DNA of 64,000 bases from an uncultured Roseburia sp. (GTDB lineage: Bacteria > Bacillota > Clostridia > Lachnospirales > Lachnospiraceae). The notes under the pieces are model-generated. The model worked only from the letters and a program-made list of their open reading frames with translations, had not been told where the DNA came from and made no database searches. Each line of letters begins with the position of its first letter. The first letter of the stretch is position 1. The DNA is taken from assembly GCA_947647505.1 (NCBI GenBank), contig CANSKO010000001.1:124001-188000 (forward strand). The letters run 5' to 3'. The translations under genes were made by a program, and so were the position numbers. Shown one piece after another: positions 1-8,447 of this stretch.

Positions 1-1
1 G

Positions 2-406
2 CGCGGCGGCGAGGCGCTTGATATGCTGCAGGCCATGAACACGGGGCACGACGGTTCGCTTTCTACGGGACATGCCAATTCGACGGAGGATATGTTAAGC
101 CGTCTGGAAACAATGGTGTTGCAGGGCGCGCAGGGGCTGCCGCTGGAAGCAATCCGGCAGCAGATTGCATCGGCGGTGGATATCATCATTCATTTATCGA
201 GGCTGCGGGACAAGACGCGTAAGACGATGCAGATCACGGAGGTTGTGAAGTATGAAAACGGGGCGATCGTGTTAAATCCGCTGTATGCGTTTCAGGAGGA
301 TGGCAACAGCACGATGGAGCATGTGTCGGGCGCGCTGGTGCGGACGAAGCATCCGCTTATGAATGATTTTAAACTGCGGCTGGCCGGGTTTGGGACAGAG
401 ATATAA
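2..406 (+). CDS. tadA: Tad pilus assembly ATPase TadA/CpaF, C-terminal part
   Basis: The reading frame is open from the left edge, so only the last 134 residues are present. It opens in the conserved C-terminal block of the type II/IV secretion ATPases of the CpaF/TadA group (RGGEALDMLQAMNTGHDGSL, then STGHANS), which surrounds the nucleotide site. The Walker A box and N-terminal domain lie outside the window. The enzyme is the cytoplasmic motor that drives Flp pilus assembly. It is followed by tadB after 46 bases, the usual Tad order. The family call is firm because of the motif and the neighbours. Confidence 0.93.
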   Translation, partial: RGGEALDMLQAMNTGHDGSLSTGHANSTEDMLSRLETMVLQGAQGLPLEAIRQQIASAVDIIIHLSRLRDKTRKTMQITEVVKYENGAIVLNPLYAFQEDGNSTMEHVSGALVRTKHPLMNDFKLRLAGFGTEI

Positions 407-452
407 AGAGGATGGAAATGTGCAGGAGGAGCCTGGCAGAGGGAGGAAGGAT

Positions 453-1277
453 ATGCGGAAAAAAGAAGCGAACGGAATAGAAGAAAAGAAGAAAAAAAAG
501 GAAGCTTATCAGCCGATTTCCGGCGCTTTGGGAGAGGCGACAGATTATCATGTGTACGCAATGACGTTTTGGGACCGGCTGCTTGCAATGGCGCTTGGCT
601 TTGCGGCGTCCATTCTGGTCATCCGGATTTTTTTCGGAAGCGTCTTAGTGGGCGCAGTCGGAGGCATATTTCTGTGTTCTCCGGCGCAGAAATTCTACCG
701 GGAGTACCGGATCAAAAAGCGGCAGCAGAATCTTTTGCTGCAATTTAAGGATCTGCTGGAATCGCTGGCGTCTTCTTATTCCGCAGGACAAAATACGGTC
801 GGGGCATTTTCTGACGCCAGAAGCGACATGGTATCCATTTATGGAGAAGAATCGGACATTGTGGCCGAAGTGGATCAGATTGTAACCGGCATGCAAAATA
901 ATGTGACAATTGAAGTCCTTTTGAATAATTTTGCGGCGCGCAGCGGTCTGGACGATGTGGAGAGCTTTGCAAATGTGTTTGAAGTTTCCAACCGGCAGGG
1001 AAGCAATCTGAACAAAGTCATTTCCGAAAGCAGAGAGATCATCAATGACAAAATTGAAATCGAGATGGAAATCGACACGATGCTGCAGGGAAATAAAAAT
1101 GAGCTGAATATCATGGCGTTATCGCCGCTTGTCGTCGTTCCGTTTCTGGGAGGGCTGGGCGGTGAGACGACGATTACCGGAAACAGTCTGACGAATGTTG
1201 TGGTGAAGATCGTCTGCATCTGCATATTTGCAGGGGCGTATCTGATGGGAAGAAAAATGGTGAATGTGAAGGTGTAA
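453..1277 (+). CDS. tadB: Tad pilus inner-membrane platform protein TadB
   Basis: A 274-residue type II secretion F-domain family protein. The start at 453 is chosen because GGAGG lies 6 bases upstream; an ORF extension to 363 would overlap tadA. After a very basic, Glu/Lys-rich N-terminus come two hydrophobic segments (about residues 42-80), a cytoplasmic F domain with the region around SGLDDVESFANVFEVS, and a C-terminal hydrophobic pair ending in a short basic tail. With TadC it should form the membrane platform through which the TadA motor pushes pilin. Gene order and length (usual range about 270-320) agree. Confidence 0.88.
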   Translation: MRKKEANGIEEKKKKKEAYQPISGALGEATDYHVYAMTFWDRLLAMALGFAASILVIRIFFGSVLVGAVGGIFLCSPAQKFYREYRIKKRQQNLLLQFKDLLESLASSYSAGQNTVGAFSDARSDMVSIYGEESDIVAEVDQIVTGMQNNVTIEVLLNNFAARSGLDDVESFANVFEVSNRQGSNLNKVISESREIINDKIEIEMEIDTMLQGNKNELNIMALSPLVVVPFLGGLGGETTITGNSLTNVVVKIVCICIFAGAYLMGRKMVNVKV

Positions 1278-1288
1278 AGGAGAAAAAA

Positions 1289-2152
1289 ATGGCAGAGCTT
1301 GCAGTAGTGGCGGCGGCGACCGTCTGTGTGATCGGATGGTTCTGGCTCGTCGCAAAATACAGAAATTCGTTTGATGCGGTTATAGCGGGCATCGACCCGG
1401 AGGCGTATCAGATGACGGAGCTTTTTTTCGTGGGATTTGGCATTATGGATCTTTTGCATGTGAATGTCACCTCCAAAAAGGCCAGAAAGCGCATACATGA
1501 GATTTCGGAAGTGACGGGGAAAAAATATGCGCAGTTTCACTATTATGTGATGAAGGGCGCGGAGTTTACATACGGCTATCTGGCGTTTACGATCTTGCTT
1601 CTGCTTTCGGCGGCAGCGGCGGAGGCGGCGCTTGCGCTGCTTGGAGTTGTGCTTTCCGTTCTGGCGGTTTTGTATCTGGAACAGGATATGGAAAATCGTC
1701 TGAGCGACAGGCGGGATGCATTATTGTCGGAATTTCCGCAGGCGCTTTCCAAGCTTACGCTGCTTGTCAATTCCGGCATGGTGATGCGGGACGCATGGGA
1801 GAAAGTTTCGCATACCGGCACGGGGGTTTTGTATCAGGAGATGCAGATTACGACGCAGGAGTTTAAAAACGGGACGACGGAGCTTGAGGTGTACCGGAAT
1901 TTTGCGGAACGATGCGGGTTAAAAGAAGTGCGGCGGTTCGCTTCGACGATGATTCAGAATTTGCAGAAGGGAAATGCGGAGATCGCGTACTTTCTGCGGG
2001 AAATGGCGGACGAGCTGTGGGAAGAGAAAAAGCACCTTGCCAAACGAAAGGGAGAAGCGATCAATTCCAGGCTGATGCTGCCGATCGGGCTGATCTTTCT
2101 TGGGATACTGATCATGATTATGGCGCCGGCGTTCACCGGCATGGGATTTTAA
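1289..2152 (+). CDS. tadC: Tad pilus inner-membrane platform protein TadC
   Basis: A 287-residue protein with an N-terminal membrane segment (about residues 4-22), a hydrophobic pair near residues 95-130, an F-domain-like part with LSEFPQALSKLTLLVNSGM (typical of TadC) and a C-terminal membrane segment (LPIGLIFLGILIMIMAP). AAAGGAG lies just upstream of the ATG. It starts 11 bases after tadB, so the two are cotranscribed. It is the second platform protein of the pilus. The call rests on the F-domain pattern and the position after tadB. Confidence 0.88.
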   Translation: MAELAVVAAATVCVIGWFWLVAKYRNSFDAVIAGIDPEAYQMTELFFVGFGIMDLLHVNVTSKKARKRIHEISEVTGKKYAQFHYYVMKGAEFTYGYLAFTILLLLSAAAAEAALALLGVVLSVLAVLYLEQDMENRLSDRRDALLSEFPQALSKLTLLVNSGMVMRDAWEKVSHTGTGVLYQEMQITTQEFKNGTTELEVYRNFAERCGLKEVRRFASTMIQNLQKGNAEIAYFLREMADELWEEKKHLAKRKGEAINSRLMLPIGLIFLGILIMIMAPAFTGMGF

Positions 2153-2161
2153 GCGCAGGCG

Positions 2162-2187
2162 GTTATTTTTTACGAAAGTAAAATAAC
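2162..2187 (+). other. Stem-loop with GAAA loop between tadC and the pilin gene
   Basis: The sequence GTTATTTTTTAC-GAAA-GTAAAATAAC folds into a stem with a two-base bulge and a GAAA tetraloop. No T-run follows it, so it is not a normal intrinsic terminator in the + direction. It sits 40 bases before the pilin start inside a same-strand run. A role in mRNA processing or 5' stabilisation of the pilin transcript is inference. Confidence 0.5.
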
Positions 2188-2226
2188 ATACATCGTTATC
2201 AAAAAAGAAAAATGGAGGATGAGAAC

Positions 2227-2439
2227 ATGAAAAGAAAAATGACGGAGCTGTATTGCAAAGGACAGAGAAAGCTGATGGATGTGAAGGAGCGGTTTTTGCG
2301 GGAGGAGAAGGGAGCTTCTCATTTGGTAGAGATTGTCGTTGTCATCGTCATTGTAATTGCTGTTGCTACGATTTTTAGAACGCAGCTGACCAGCGCTATG
2401 ACGACGATCATGGGTAAGCTGACAGAATTTATTGGTTAA
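2227..2439 (+). CDS. Flp-type pilin (Flp1-like), main pilus subunit candidate
   Basis: A 70-residue protein. The ATG at 2227 is preferred over the in-frame ATG at 2212, because the GGAGG at 2214-2218 then sits at normal distance. The N-terminus is hydrophilic and basic; the segment EEKGASHLVEIVVVIVIVIA is a class III (prepilin) leader followed by one hydrophobic helix, as in Flp1-like pilins. The Gly-Ala cleavage candidate is followed by Glu at +6, not the usual +5. The prepilin peptidase encoded at 6560-7105 should process it. Position between tadC and tadE-like genes supports a structural pilin; no other Flp candidate lies in the window. Confidence 0.8.
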   Translation: MKRKMTELYCKGQRKLMDVKERFLREEKGASHLVEIVVVIVIVIAVATIFRTQLTSAMTTIMGKLTEFIG

Positions 2440-2458
2440 AGGACAGGATCGTGTGAAT

Positions 2459-3169
2459 ATGAACTCACAAAAAGGCGCGGTTCTTGTAGAAGCCGCAATC
2501 TATTTCCCGCTCGTTCTCTGCGTCGTCGTCGCCATGCTTTATCTGGGCCTGTTTCATATGCAGGAGAGCGCGCTGGGACATATCGCGGAGAGCGCGGTAT
2601 TGGAGGCTGCGCGGGAAGAAGCCTATCCGGGCTATTCTGTATTTGGAATGAACAGCGGAAACGATACGGATTTTGGATGGAGTGGGAACGCTCCGTCCAA
2701 ATCCGAGGTCGAGTCGTACTACCGGTCGCAGCATGGCTCGCTGGGCGATCTGTACCGGGAGGTGGGACAGATTTTTTCCAGTATTTTTGGCGACAGGGGG
2801 CGCACGCATTTTAACTATTCGGCCAAATATGCCGCCGCGACAGCCGGCATTACGATGCTCAGCGCCGGCACGATTCAGGACCCGGAGGTCACGATGGAGA
2901 ACGGCTTTTTTTCCTCTACCGTAAGGGTCAGCATAAAGCATACGTTTCAGGTCCCCGGCGTGCTTCGGTATCTTGGCATTGCAGAGGAGCGCTATACGCT
3001 TGAGACGGTTGCGATCAAGCGCGTCATCAATCCGGGAGAATTTGTTCGGAACGTCGATCTGGCGGATGACCTGGTGCATTTTGTCCTGAAAAAATTTGGA
3101 GTGGAAGATCAGGTCAACGATCTGATTGCAAAAACGCAGAAGATTATTAATACCATATTAAATCCGTAG
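2459..3169 (+). CDS. TadE-like pseudopilin
   Basis: A 236-residue protein starting with NSQKGAVLVEAAIYFPLVLC, the TadE-family pattern: a short basic leader ending in Gly, Glu at +5, then one long hydrophobic helix. The rest is predicted to be outside the membrane. ATG 2459 is chosen over an in-frame TTG at 2432; AAAGGACAGG lies 11 bases upstream. TadE/TadF proteins are minor pseudopilins needed for pilus assembly. It starts 19 bases after the pilin gene and ends 11 bases before the next. Confidence 0.8.
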   Translation: MNSQKGAVLVEAAIYFPLVLCVVVAMLYLGLFHMQESALGHIAESAVLEAAREEAYPGYSVFGMNSGNDTDFGWSGNAPSKSEVESYYRSQHGSLGDLYREVGQIFSSIFGDRGRTHFNYSAKYAAATAGITMLSAGTIQDPEVTMENGFFSSTVRVSIKHTFQVPGVLRYLGIAEERYTLETVAIKRVINPGEFVRNVDLADDLVHFVLKKFGVEDQVNDLIAKTQKIINTILNP

Positions 3170-3180
3170 GAGAGAAAAAG

Positions 3181-5802
3181 ATGAAGTTTTGGTGCAGTCA
3201 CAGGGGGACAATTTCTGTTTTTCTGGCGTTGATTTTACTGCCGGTCGTCGTATTTGGAGGGCTCGTCACAGACGCAGTCAGAGTGTATCATGCAAAGGGC
3301 CTGATTTCGGAGGCGGGAGAGCTGGCGATGAATGCCGGGCTTTCGTATTATGATGCGGATTTAAAGGATGCGTACGGCCTTCTGGCGATGAAAAAAGAGC
3401 CGAAGGACATGGATTTGGAGCAATATTTTGTCGATACGATCCGCGCGTCGAATCTTCCCGGCGCCGGCGACGTGCGTTCATTTCTGGATTTGAAGCTGGA
3501 CGGATCGTTTGCGGCGATTGGCGTGGACGGCTCTCAGATTTACCAGACGGAAGCGGAAAAGCAGCAGATCTTAGAATACATGAAGTACCGCGCGCCCGTC
3601 TGCATCGGGGAAGAGCTTCTGGCGAAATTAAAGCAGATAAAAGACAATAAAAAACAGGTGGAGGCGATCAAAAAGCAGACGGAATTTGCAGAATGCATGG
3701 ACGATTTGCAGGAAGCCTGTCAGAAAGCAAAGGATGCGATCGACGAGTATCTGGAATGGGCGGAGGAAGCGCCGGAGATTACGAAGGAGAATCTCAATGC
3801 GGCCGTCGCATATGCGGAGGCAAACTTTGAAAAAGCCGTCCATTATCTGCTGATGCTGCATGTGTGCGAGACGTTTTCGGAACAGGATGATGCAGAGAAT
3901 TTTATGGATTCGATGAATGCATTTAATGAGACGATCGGGGGCGCGCAGGAGCCGTCGGAAGGCAATCTGGAAGCGATTTTTGCAGCCTATGTGCAGGGCA
4001 TCTTCTATTATAATAATCTCCCGGAGGGCGGAGCGCTGTCCGCGGCAGTATTATCTGCAAAAGCAGGATTGAAAAAGAGCGAGGCGGACGCCATTGACGC
4101 GACGTATGCGACGTATCAGGAGCTTGTCGGAAGGCTTGCTGTGTATACGGCAAATTTAAAAGCGACGGCCAAAGCGCGCATAGAGGACGCCAACGCCTCC
4201 ATTCGGCAGACATGGAACAAACGGGTGGATAAGGCGATGGAACAAACCGGAAAGTGTGTAAGAAGCCTGAACAAGGTGGAAGACAAGCTGAAGGACGCGC
4301 AGCGAAAGCACGGGGAATGGGTGGGAAAAATCAATGCACTGTCTGACGGAGATATGAAAAACAATATGAAAAGTGAGGCGGACGGGTACGCCGATCTGCT
4401 CAGCGAGGATGCGCTGCAGGAGCTGAAGCGGAAGTTTCAGGAAAATGAAGACGCACTGGTGCAGATTTCCATCAAATTGCAGGATACGAAGTTCTGCGGA
4501 CATGCGCTGACCGGAACGATCCCATCAGACAGCGTAAAGAGCAAGGTGGATGAGATGGGCCGTACGATGCAGATTTCTATTTCAAGCTCCGGCATGATGC
4601 TTTCGAAAATCAGTGATACGGGAAAGCGGTTTCTGTCTGCAAATTTTGAAAAGCAGGAGTTTGACGAGACGCTGCATAAAATCAAAGACGATCCGTTTTA
4701 TCAGAAGCTTGTGGAGCTTTGCCGGGAAAAAGAGGAGGACAAGGATAAGGCAAAGGAAGAAAAAGATAAGACGAACGATCTGCTTGGGAAATTAAAAAGC
4801 GCGCTGACCGGAGACGGCATCGACGATCTGGGCGACATTGACTGGACGGAAAAAACGCTTCCATCCGTAAAATTGGAACAGGCGGCAGACGATGGGGCGG
4901 ATGATCTGGATGACGATACGGGAGGCGCGAACAGTAAAAGTGAGCGGAAAAAGACGCTGGAACATGCAAGAAGCTCCTTAGACGCTATGAGCGGCTGGCT
5001 GGATTCCATCGCGCATATTTTAAACGGCGCGATCGAATACATCTATATCACCGAATATGGCATACAGATGTTTTCTTATTATACGGTCAATAAACAGGCA
5101 GACGCCAATGGCAATGTGACAAATCTGACGGATGTGAAATCGTTAAGCGGCGATGCGATCGCCAGTCATAAGATGCCGCGTTCGGAAGTGGAATATATGC
5201 TGTGGGGCAAGAAAAACGTGCAGGAAAACGTGAAGAATACGAAGCTTTTGCTGTATGGCATCCGTATGGTATTTAATATGATCTATGCGTTTTCGGACCG
5301 GGATATCAATACCGTCAGCACGGCGATGGCGCAGCTGATGTCCTGCGGCGTGCAGTTCCTTGTGCCTGTGTTTAAAGTGGTAATTAAGGTGGGCGTGGCG
5401 ATTGGCGAGACGGCCTGCGACGTGACCGATCTTCTGGCGGGGAGAAACGTGCCCATCATTAAGGATAAGGATACGAGGCAGATTGATCTTGGCTCTCTTT
5501 CCGCCGGGTCGTCTTCCGGCAGCTCCGGCAGGCTGACGTTTAACTATAAGGAGTACGTAACGATTTTTCTTCTGGTAAAGACGGTTGCGGGAGAAAAGAC
5601 GACGCTGGCCCGCATCGCGGACTGCATTCAGCTGAATACAGAGCTGGATCTGATCACGGCCTATACGATGCTGTCGGTACAGGCGAATGTGAAATCCCGC
5701 ACGACGTTTCTGAAAAAGGCGGCGGCGCTTCCGGATTCCGGCATTTCCGCCATACCGGATGACTGGTATACCGTTTCCTATAAAAGCGTGCTGGGATATT
5801 AA
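3181..5802 (+). CDS. DUF5702-like Tad-locus secreted protein (TadG-like)
   Basis: An 873-residue protein starting with a short basic leader and a membrane helix (HRGTISVFLALILLPVVVFGG), followed by a long extracytoplasmic part. The start resembles TadG/DUF5702 proteins of Firmicutes: G-T-I-S-V-F and TDAVRVYHAKG. Residues about 140-470 are rich in Lys/Glu and likely helical or coiled coil; about residues 540-595 are acidic. A Ser/Gly linker occurs near residue 775. No catalytic motif is seen. It sits between two TadE-like genes, so a role in pilus assembly or as a pilus-associated surface protein is likely. The DUF number is from recognition, not a search. Confidence 0.7.
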   Translation: MKFWCSHRGTISVFLALILLPVVVFGGLVTDAVRVYHAKGLISEAGELAMNAGLSYYDADLKDAYGLLAMKKEPKDMDLEQYFVDTIRASNLPGAGDVRSFLDLKLDGSFAAIGVDGSQIYQTEAEKQQILEYMKYRAPVCIGEELLAKLKQIKDNKKQVEAIKKQTEFAECMDDLQEACQKAKDAIDEYLEWAEEAPEITKENLNAAVAYAEANFEKAVHYLLMLHVCETFSEQDDAENFMDSMNAFNETIGGAQEPSEGNLEAIFAAYVQGIFYYNNLPEGGALSAAVLSAKAGLKKSEADAIDATYATYQELVGRLAVYTANLKATAKARIEDANASIRQTWNKRVDKAMEQTGKCVRSLNKVEDKLKDAQRKHGEWVGKINALSDGDMKNNMKSEADGYADLLSEDALQELKRKFQENEDALVQISIKLQDTKFCGHALTGTIPSDSVKSKVDEMGRTMQISISSSGMMLSKISDTGKRFLSANFEKQEFDETLHKIKDDPFYQKLVELCREKEEDKDKAKEEKDKTNDLLGKLKSALTGDGIDDLGDIDWTEKTLPSVKLEQAADDGADDLDDDTGGANSKSERKKTLEHARSSLDAMSGWLDSIAHILNGAIEYIYITEYGIQMFSYYTVNKQADANGNVTNLTDVKSLSGDAIASHKMPRSEVEYMLWGKKNVQENVKNTKLLLYGIRMVFNMIYAFSDRDINTVSTAMAQLMSCGVQFLVPVFKVVIKVGVAIGETACDVTDLLAGRNVPIIKDKDTRQIDLGSLSAGSSSGSSGRLTFNYKEYVTIFLLVKTVAGEKTTLARIADCIQLNTELDLITAYTMLSVQANVKSRTTFLKKAAALPDSGISAIPDDWYTVSYKSVLGY

Positions 5803-5822
5803 TGCAAAAAGGAGTGGGTGGA

Positions 5823-6545
5823 TTGAAAAAGCAATTGCAGAAAGGCTCCGTTTCCGTGGAAGCGGCATTGTTTCTTAGCATGTTTCTGATGGCGTTTTTG
5901 ACGCTGATTAATTTTGCCCGTATGACGAGGGCGGAAGTGGCGGTTCAGCATGCGCTAAACGGAAGCGCGATGCAGATTTCGCAGTATGGGTATCTGCTTT
6001 CCAAAACCGGAATCATAGATTCTATGGGGAGCGCGGCCGACAAAGCGGCAAAGACGAAGGCGGATCTGAATCAGGTCGTCAATACGATCAGCGATCTGGC
6101 GGGAGCAGTGGAAAACGTGCGCAACGACGGCATTACGCAGGATTCCGTAAACGGACTGATTGCGGCGGCCGGAAACGCAGAAGGCGCGGCCGGCATTGTG
6201 GAAGGATATTTTCAGAATCCGAAAGGGCTTTTAACCGGAATTGCGGCCATCGTATCTTCCGGCGCGCAATCGCAGGCCAGCCGGTTTCTGATCTCGAGGA
6301 TGGCAAAGGAGCAGGTAAAAGAATATCTGCTGCAATATACGGATGATCCGGATGGATATCTGGAGGGTATGGGCGTTGTCGGCGGCTTAAGTGGCCTGAA
6401 TTTTGAAAAAACGAAGCTTGTCGTTGCGGGAGGCGCGAAGGACTTGTACATTACGGTGACGTTTCGATATAAAAACAATATGTTTCAGGATCTGGATTTT
6501 GGAGAGCATACGATGATATTGAATGCGTCTACAAGACTGTGGTAG
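5823..6545 (+). CDS. TadE-like pseudopilin (second copy)
   Basis: A 240-residue protein. I favour the TTG start at 5823, because AAGGAG at 5809-5813 is 8 bases upstream; the ATG at 5802 overlaps the previous stop and has no such site. The start region reads KKQLQKGSVSVEAALFLSMF, again a prepilin-like leader with Gly, then Glu at +5 and a hydrophobic helix. The remainder has a Gly/Ala-rich middle and no clear catalytic motif. Together with the 2459-3169 protein it gives two minor pseudopilins, comparable to the TadE/TadF pair. Confidence 0.75.
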   Translation: MKKQLQKGSVSVEAALFLSMFLMAFLTLINFARMTRAEVAVQHALNGSAMQISQYGYLLSKTGIIDSMGSAADKAAKTKADLNQVVNTISDLAGAVENVRNDGITQDSVNGLIAAAGNAEGAAGIVEGYFQNPKGLLTGIAAIVSSGAQSQASRFLISRMAKEQVKEYLLQYTDDPDGYLEGMGVVGGLSGLNFEKTKLVVAGGAKDLYITVTFRYKNNMFQDLDFGEHTMILNASTRLW

Positions 6546-6559
6546 GAAGAGGAGCATTT

Positions 6560-7105
6560 ATGCAGAAGGTAAAAAAAGCGGCGCTGTTTGTTGGATTCGC
6601 CCTGTTTGCCATTGCGTTTGCGTTTGTGGCGCACTGGATGGAGTTTGGCCCGGTAAAAATCTTTCGCTATTATGCATTGGTCTGCGTGACCGCTTATTTG
6701 GCTGTAACCGATCTGCGGCACAGGATTGTGCCGAATCAGATCCTGCTTGGACTGGCAGGGCTTCGGCTCGTATGCTTTGTGCCGGAGGCCGTTTTATACC
6801 GGGAGCATATGGTGAATTTTTTCTGGTCGGCTCTTTTGGGGAGTTTGCTTGGCATGGCGATTCTTGGCATGGGCAATCTTTTGTGCAGAGGCGGCATGGG
6901 ATTTGGCGATATCAAATACGTTGGTGCGGCAGGGCTTTATCTGGGACCGAACGGCATACTGGCCGTCCTGTTTTTTTCGCTGCTTTTTTCCGCGGTTTAC
7001 TGCGGCGTTATGCTGCTTGCAAAAAAGCTTGGCGCAAAGGATGAGATACCGTTGATGCCGTTTCTGTTTGCAGGATTGCTTGTAACCTGTCTGCTTGGAA
7101 TATAA
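6560..7105 (+). CDS. Prepilin peptidase (A24 family, CpaA/TadV type)
   Basis: A 181-residue polytopic membrane protease. It carries the two aspartates of A24 peptidases: VTDLRHRIVPN near residue 48 and GFGDIK near residue 116. It has only the catalytic membrane domain, without the methylase domain, as in CpaA/TadV. ATG 6560 follows AGAGGAG; an in-frame GTG at 6539 would overlap the previous gene. It should cleave the leaders of the Flp pilin and TadE-like proteins at the inner face of the membrane. Confidence 0.9.
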   Translation: MQKVKKAALFVGFALFAIAFAFVAHWMEFGPVKIFRYYALVCVTAYLAVTDLRHRIVPNQILLGLAGLRLVCFVPEAVLYREHMVNFFWSALLGSLLGMAILGMGNLLCRGGMGFGDIKYVGAAGLYLGPNGILAVLFFSLLFSAVYCGVMLLAKKLGAKDEIPLMPFLFAGLLVTCLLGI

Positions 7106-7118
7106 GAGGAGGCGCTTT

Positions 7119-8414
7119 ATGAAGATAAAAGTATCGGTTTTGCTTGTTCTGCTGCTGGCCATTGGCTGGTATCAGACGGCGCAGGTTGTGATCGGAACGC
7201 CGATCCGCATCAGGGAGCATATTGAACGTGCGCAGACATTTGAAAAAAAGGAGATTTATGAAGATGCGCTGGAAGAATACAAGGTGGCGGTGGCGCTGGG
7301 GGAAACAGACGGCTCCATCCAGCGGAAGGTGGCGGAGATGTATTTGCAGCTGGAGGAGACGCCTTCGTTTATCGCTTCCTGCGAAGCGTTAATCTATGGA
7401 AAGCAGCTGGATGAAAAAGCGCTTGAAATGCTGATTTCGTATTACGATGCAGATGGGAAAAAGGCCGACGCCGTTGCGCTTTTAAAGGAGCTTGGCAAAA
7501 CGCAGCCAGAGAATGAGACGGTAAAGAAGCTCTGGAAGCAGTACCGGGGCTATTATGAGGAAACGTCAAATTCCTATGACGAGGTTACGCCGTATTATCA
7601 GGGATACTCCATTGTCACGTATGAAGGGCGCTTTGGGCTTGTGAATGCAAAAGGTGAGTCCGTCATTCCGGCGGCATATGAGGCGGTTGGATTTTTATCC
7701 GGGGAAAATGCTGTCGTGCCGGTCTGCGAGGATGGAGCATGGTATTATCTCAACACGAAAATTCATAAAAAAATCGTACCGGATGACGCATACGATTTCC
7801 TGGGCGTGATTTCCGACGATACGGTTTTAGTGAGGAAAGATGGAAAGTATGGTTTTGCGGATGTGAACATTGCGCCAAAGACAAAGCTGCAATGGGAGGA
7901 CGCCTCGAATCTGCATCAGGGCGTTGCCGCAGTCAAAAGCGGCGGGAAGTGGGCGCTTATAGACGATGCGTTTGATCTGGTGACAGAATATGCCTATGAG
8001 GATGTGAAGCGAAATGAAAGCGGATTTTGCTCCAATCAAAAGCGTATCTTTGCCAAAGGAAAAGAAGGATACGGCATGTGGGATGAAGAAGGAAAACGGG
8101 TAGGGGAAGCATGGTTTGAAGACGCCCGTCCGTTTGAAACGGACGAGCTGGCCGCCGTGAAAAAAGACGGAAAGTGGGGATTTGTCAATACGTCGGGCGC
8201 GCTTGTCATCGACTGCCAGTATGAGGACGCCCGCAGCTTTACGCAGGGCGTTGCGGCAGTTAAGAAGGATGGAGCGTGGGGATATATTGACGCTTCCAAT
8301 GCGACAGTGATTGCGCCGACGTTTGAAGACGCGTATCCGTTTTGCGAAAGCGGAATGGCCCCGGTAAAAAACGAATACTGGCATTTTATACGTTTGTGCG
8401 CGCTTGCGTCCTGA
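7119..8414 (+). CDS. Membrane-anchored WG-repeat protein
   Basis: A 431-residue protein with an N-terminal signal/anchor (MKIKVSVLLVLLLAIGWYQ), a TPR-like helical part (about residues 35-140) and at least seven WG-type beta repeats from about residue 165 to the end (for example KDGKWGFVNTSGALVI and KDGAWGYIDASNATVI). The start at 7119 has GAGGAGG 7 bases upstream. WG repeats form beta-rich surfaces and have no assigned enzymatic role. It lies 13 bases after the prepilin peptidase gene and before the FHA gene, so it may be an extracytoplasmic scaffold for the pilus or a sensor partner; this is inference. Confidence 0.75.
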   Translation: MKIKVSVLLVLLLAIGWYQTAQVVIGTPIRIREHIERAQTFEKKEIYEDALEEYKVAVALGETDGSIQRKVAEMYLQLEETPSFIASCEALIYGKQLDEKALEMLISYYDADGKKADAVALLKELGKTQPENETVKKLWKQYRGYYEETSNSYDEVTPYYQGYSIVTYEGRFGLVNAKGESVIPAAYEAVGFLSGENAVVPVCEDGAWYYLNTKIHKKIVPDDAYDFLGVISDDTVLVRKDGKYGFADVNIAPKTKLQWEDASNLHQGVAAVKSGGKWALIDDAFDLVTEYAYEDVKRNESGFCSNQKRIFAKGKEGYGMWDEEGKRVGEAWFEDARPFETDELAAVKKDGKWGFVNTSGALVIDCQYEDARSFTQGVAAVKKDGAWGYIDASNATVIAPTFEDAYPFCESGMAPVKNEYWHFIRLCALAS

Positions 8415-8447
8415 GAAAACAAAACGGGAAAGGGAGAACAAAACGAC

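Noticed and set aside
363-452. Upstream extension of tadB to 363
   Set aside because: Overlaps tadA out of frame; GGAGG and composition support ATG 453.
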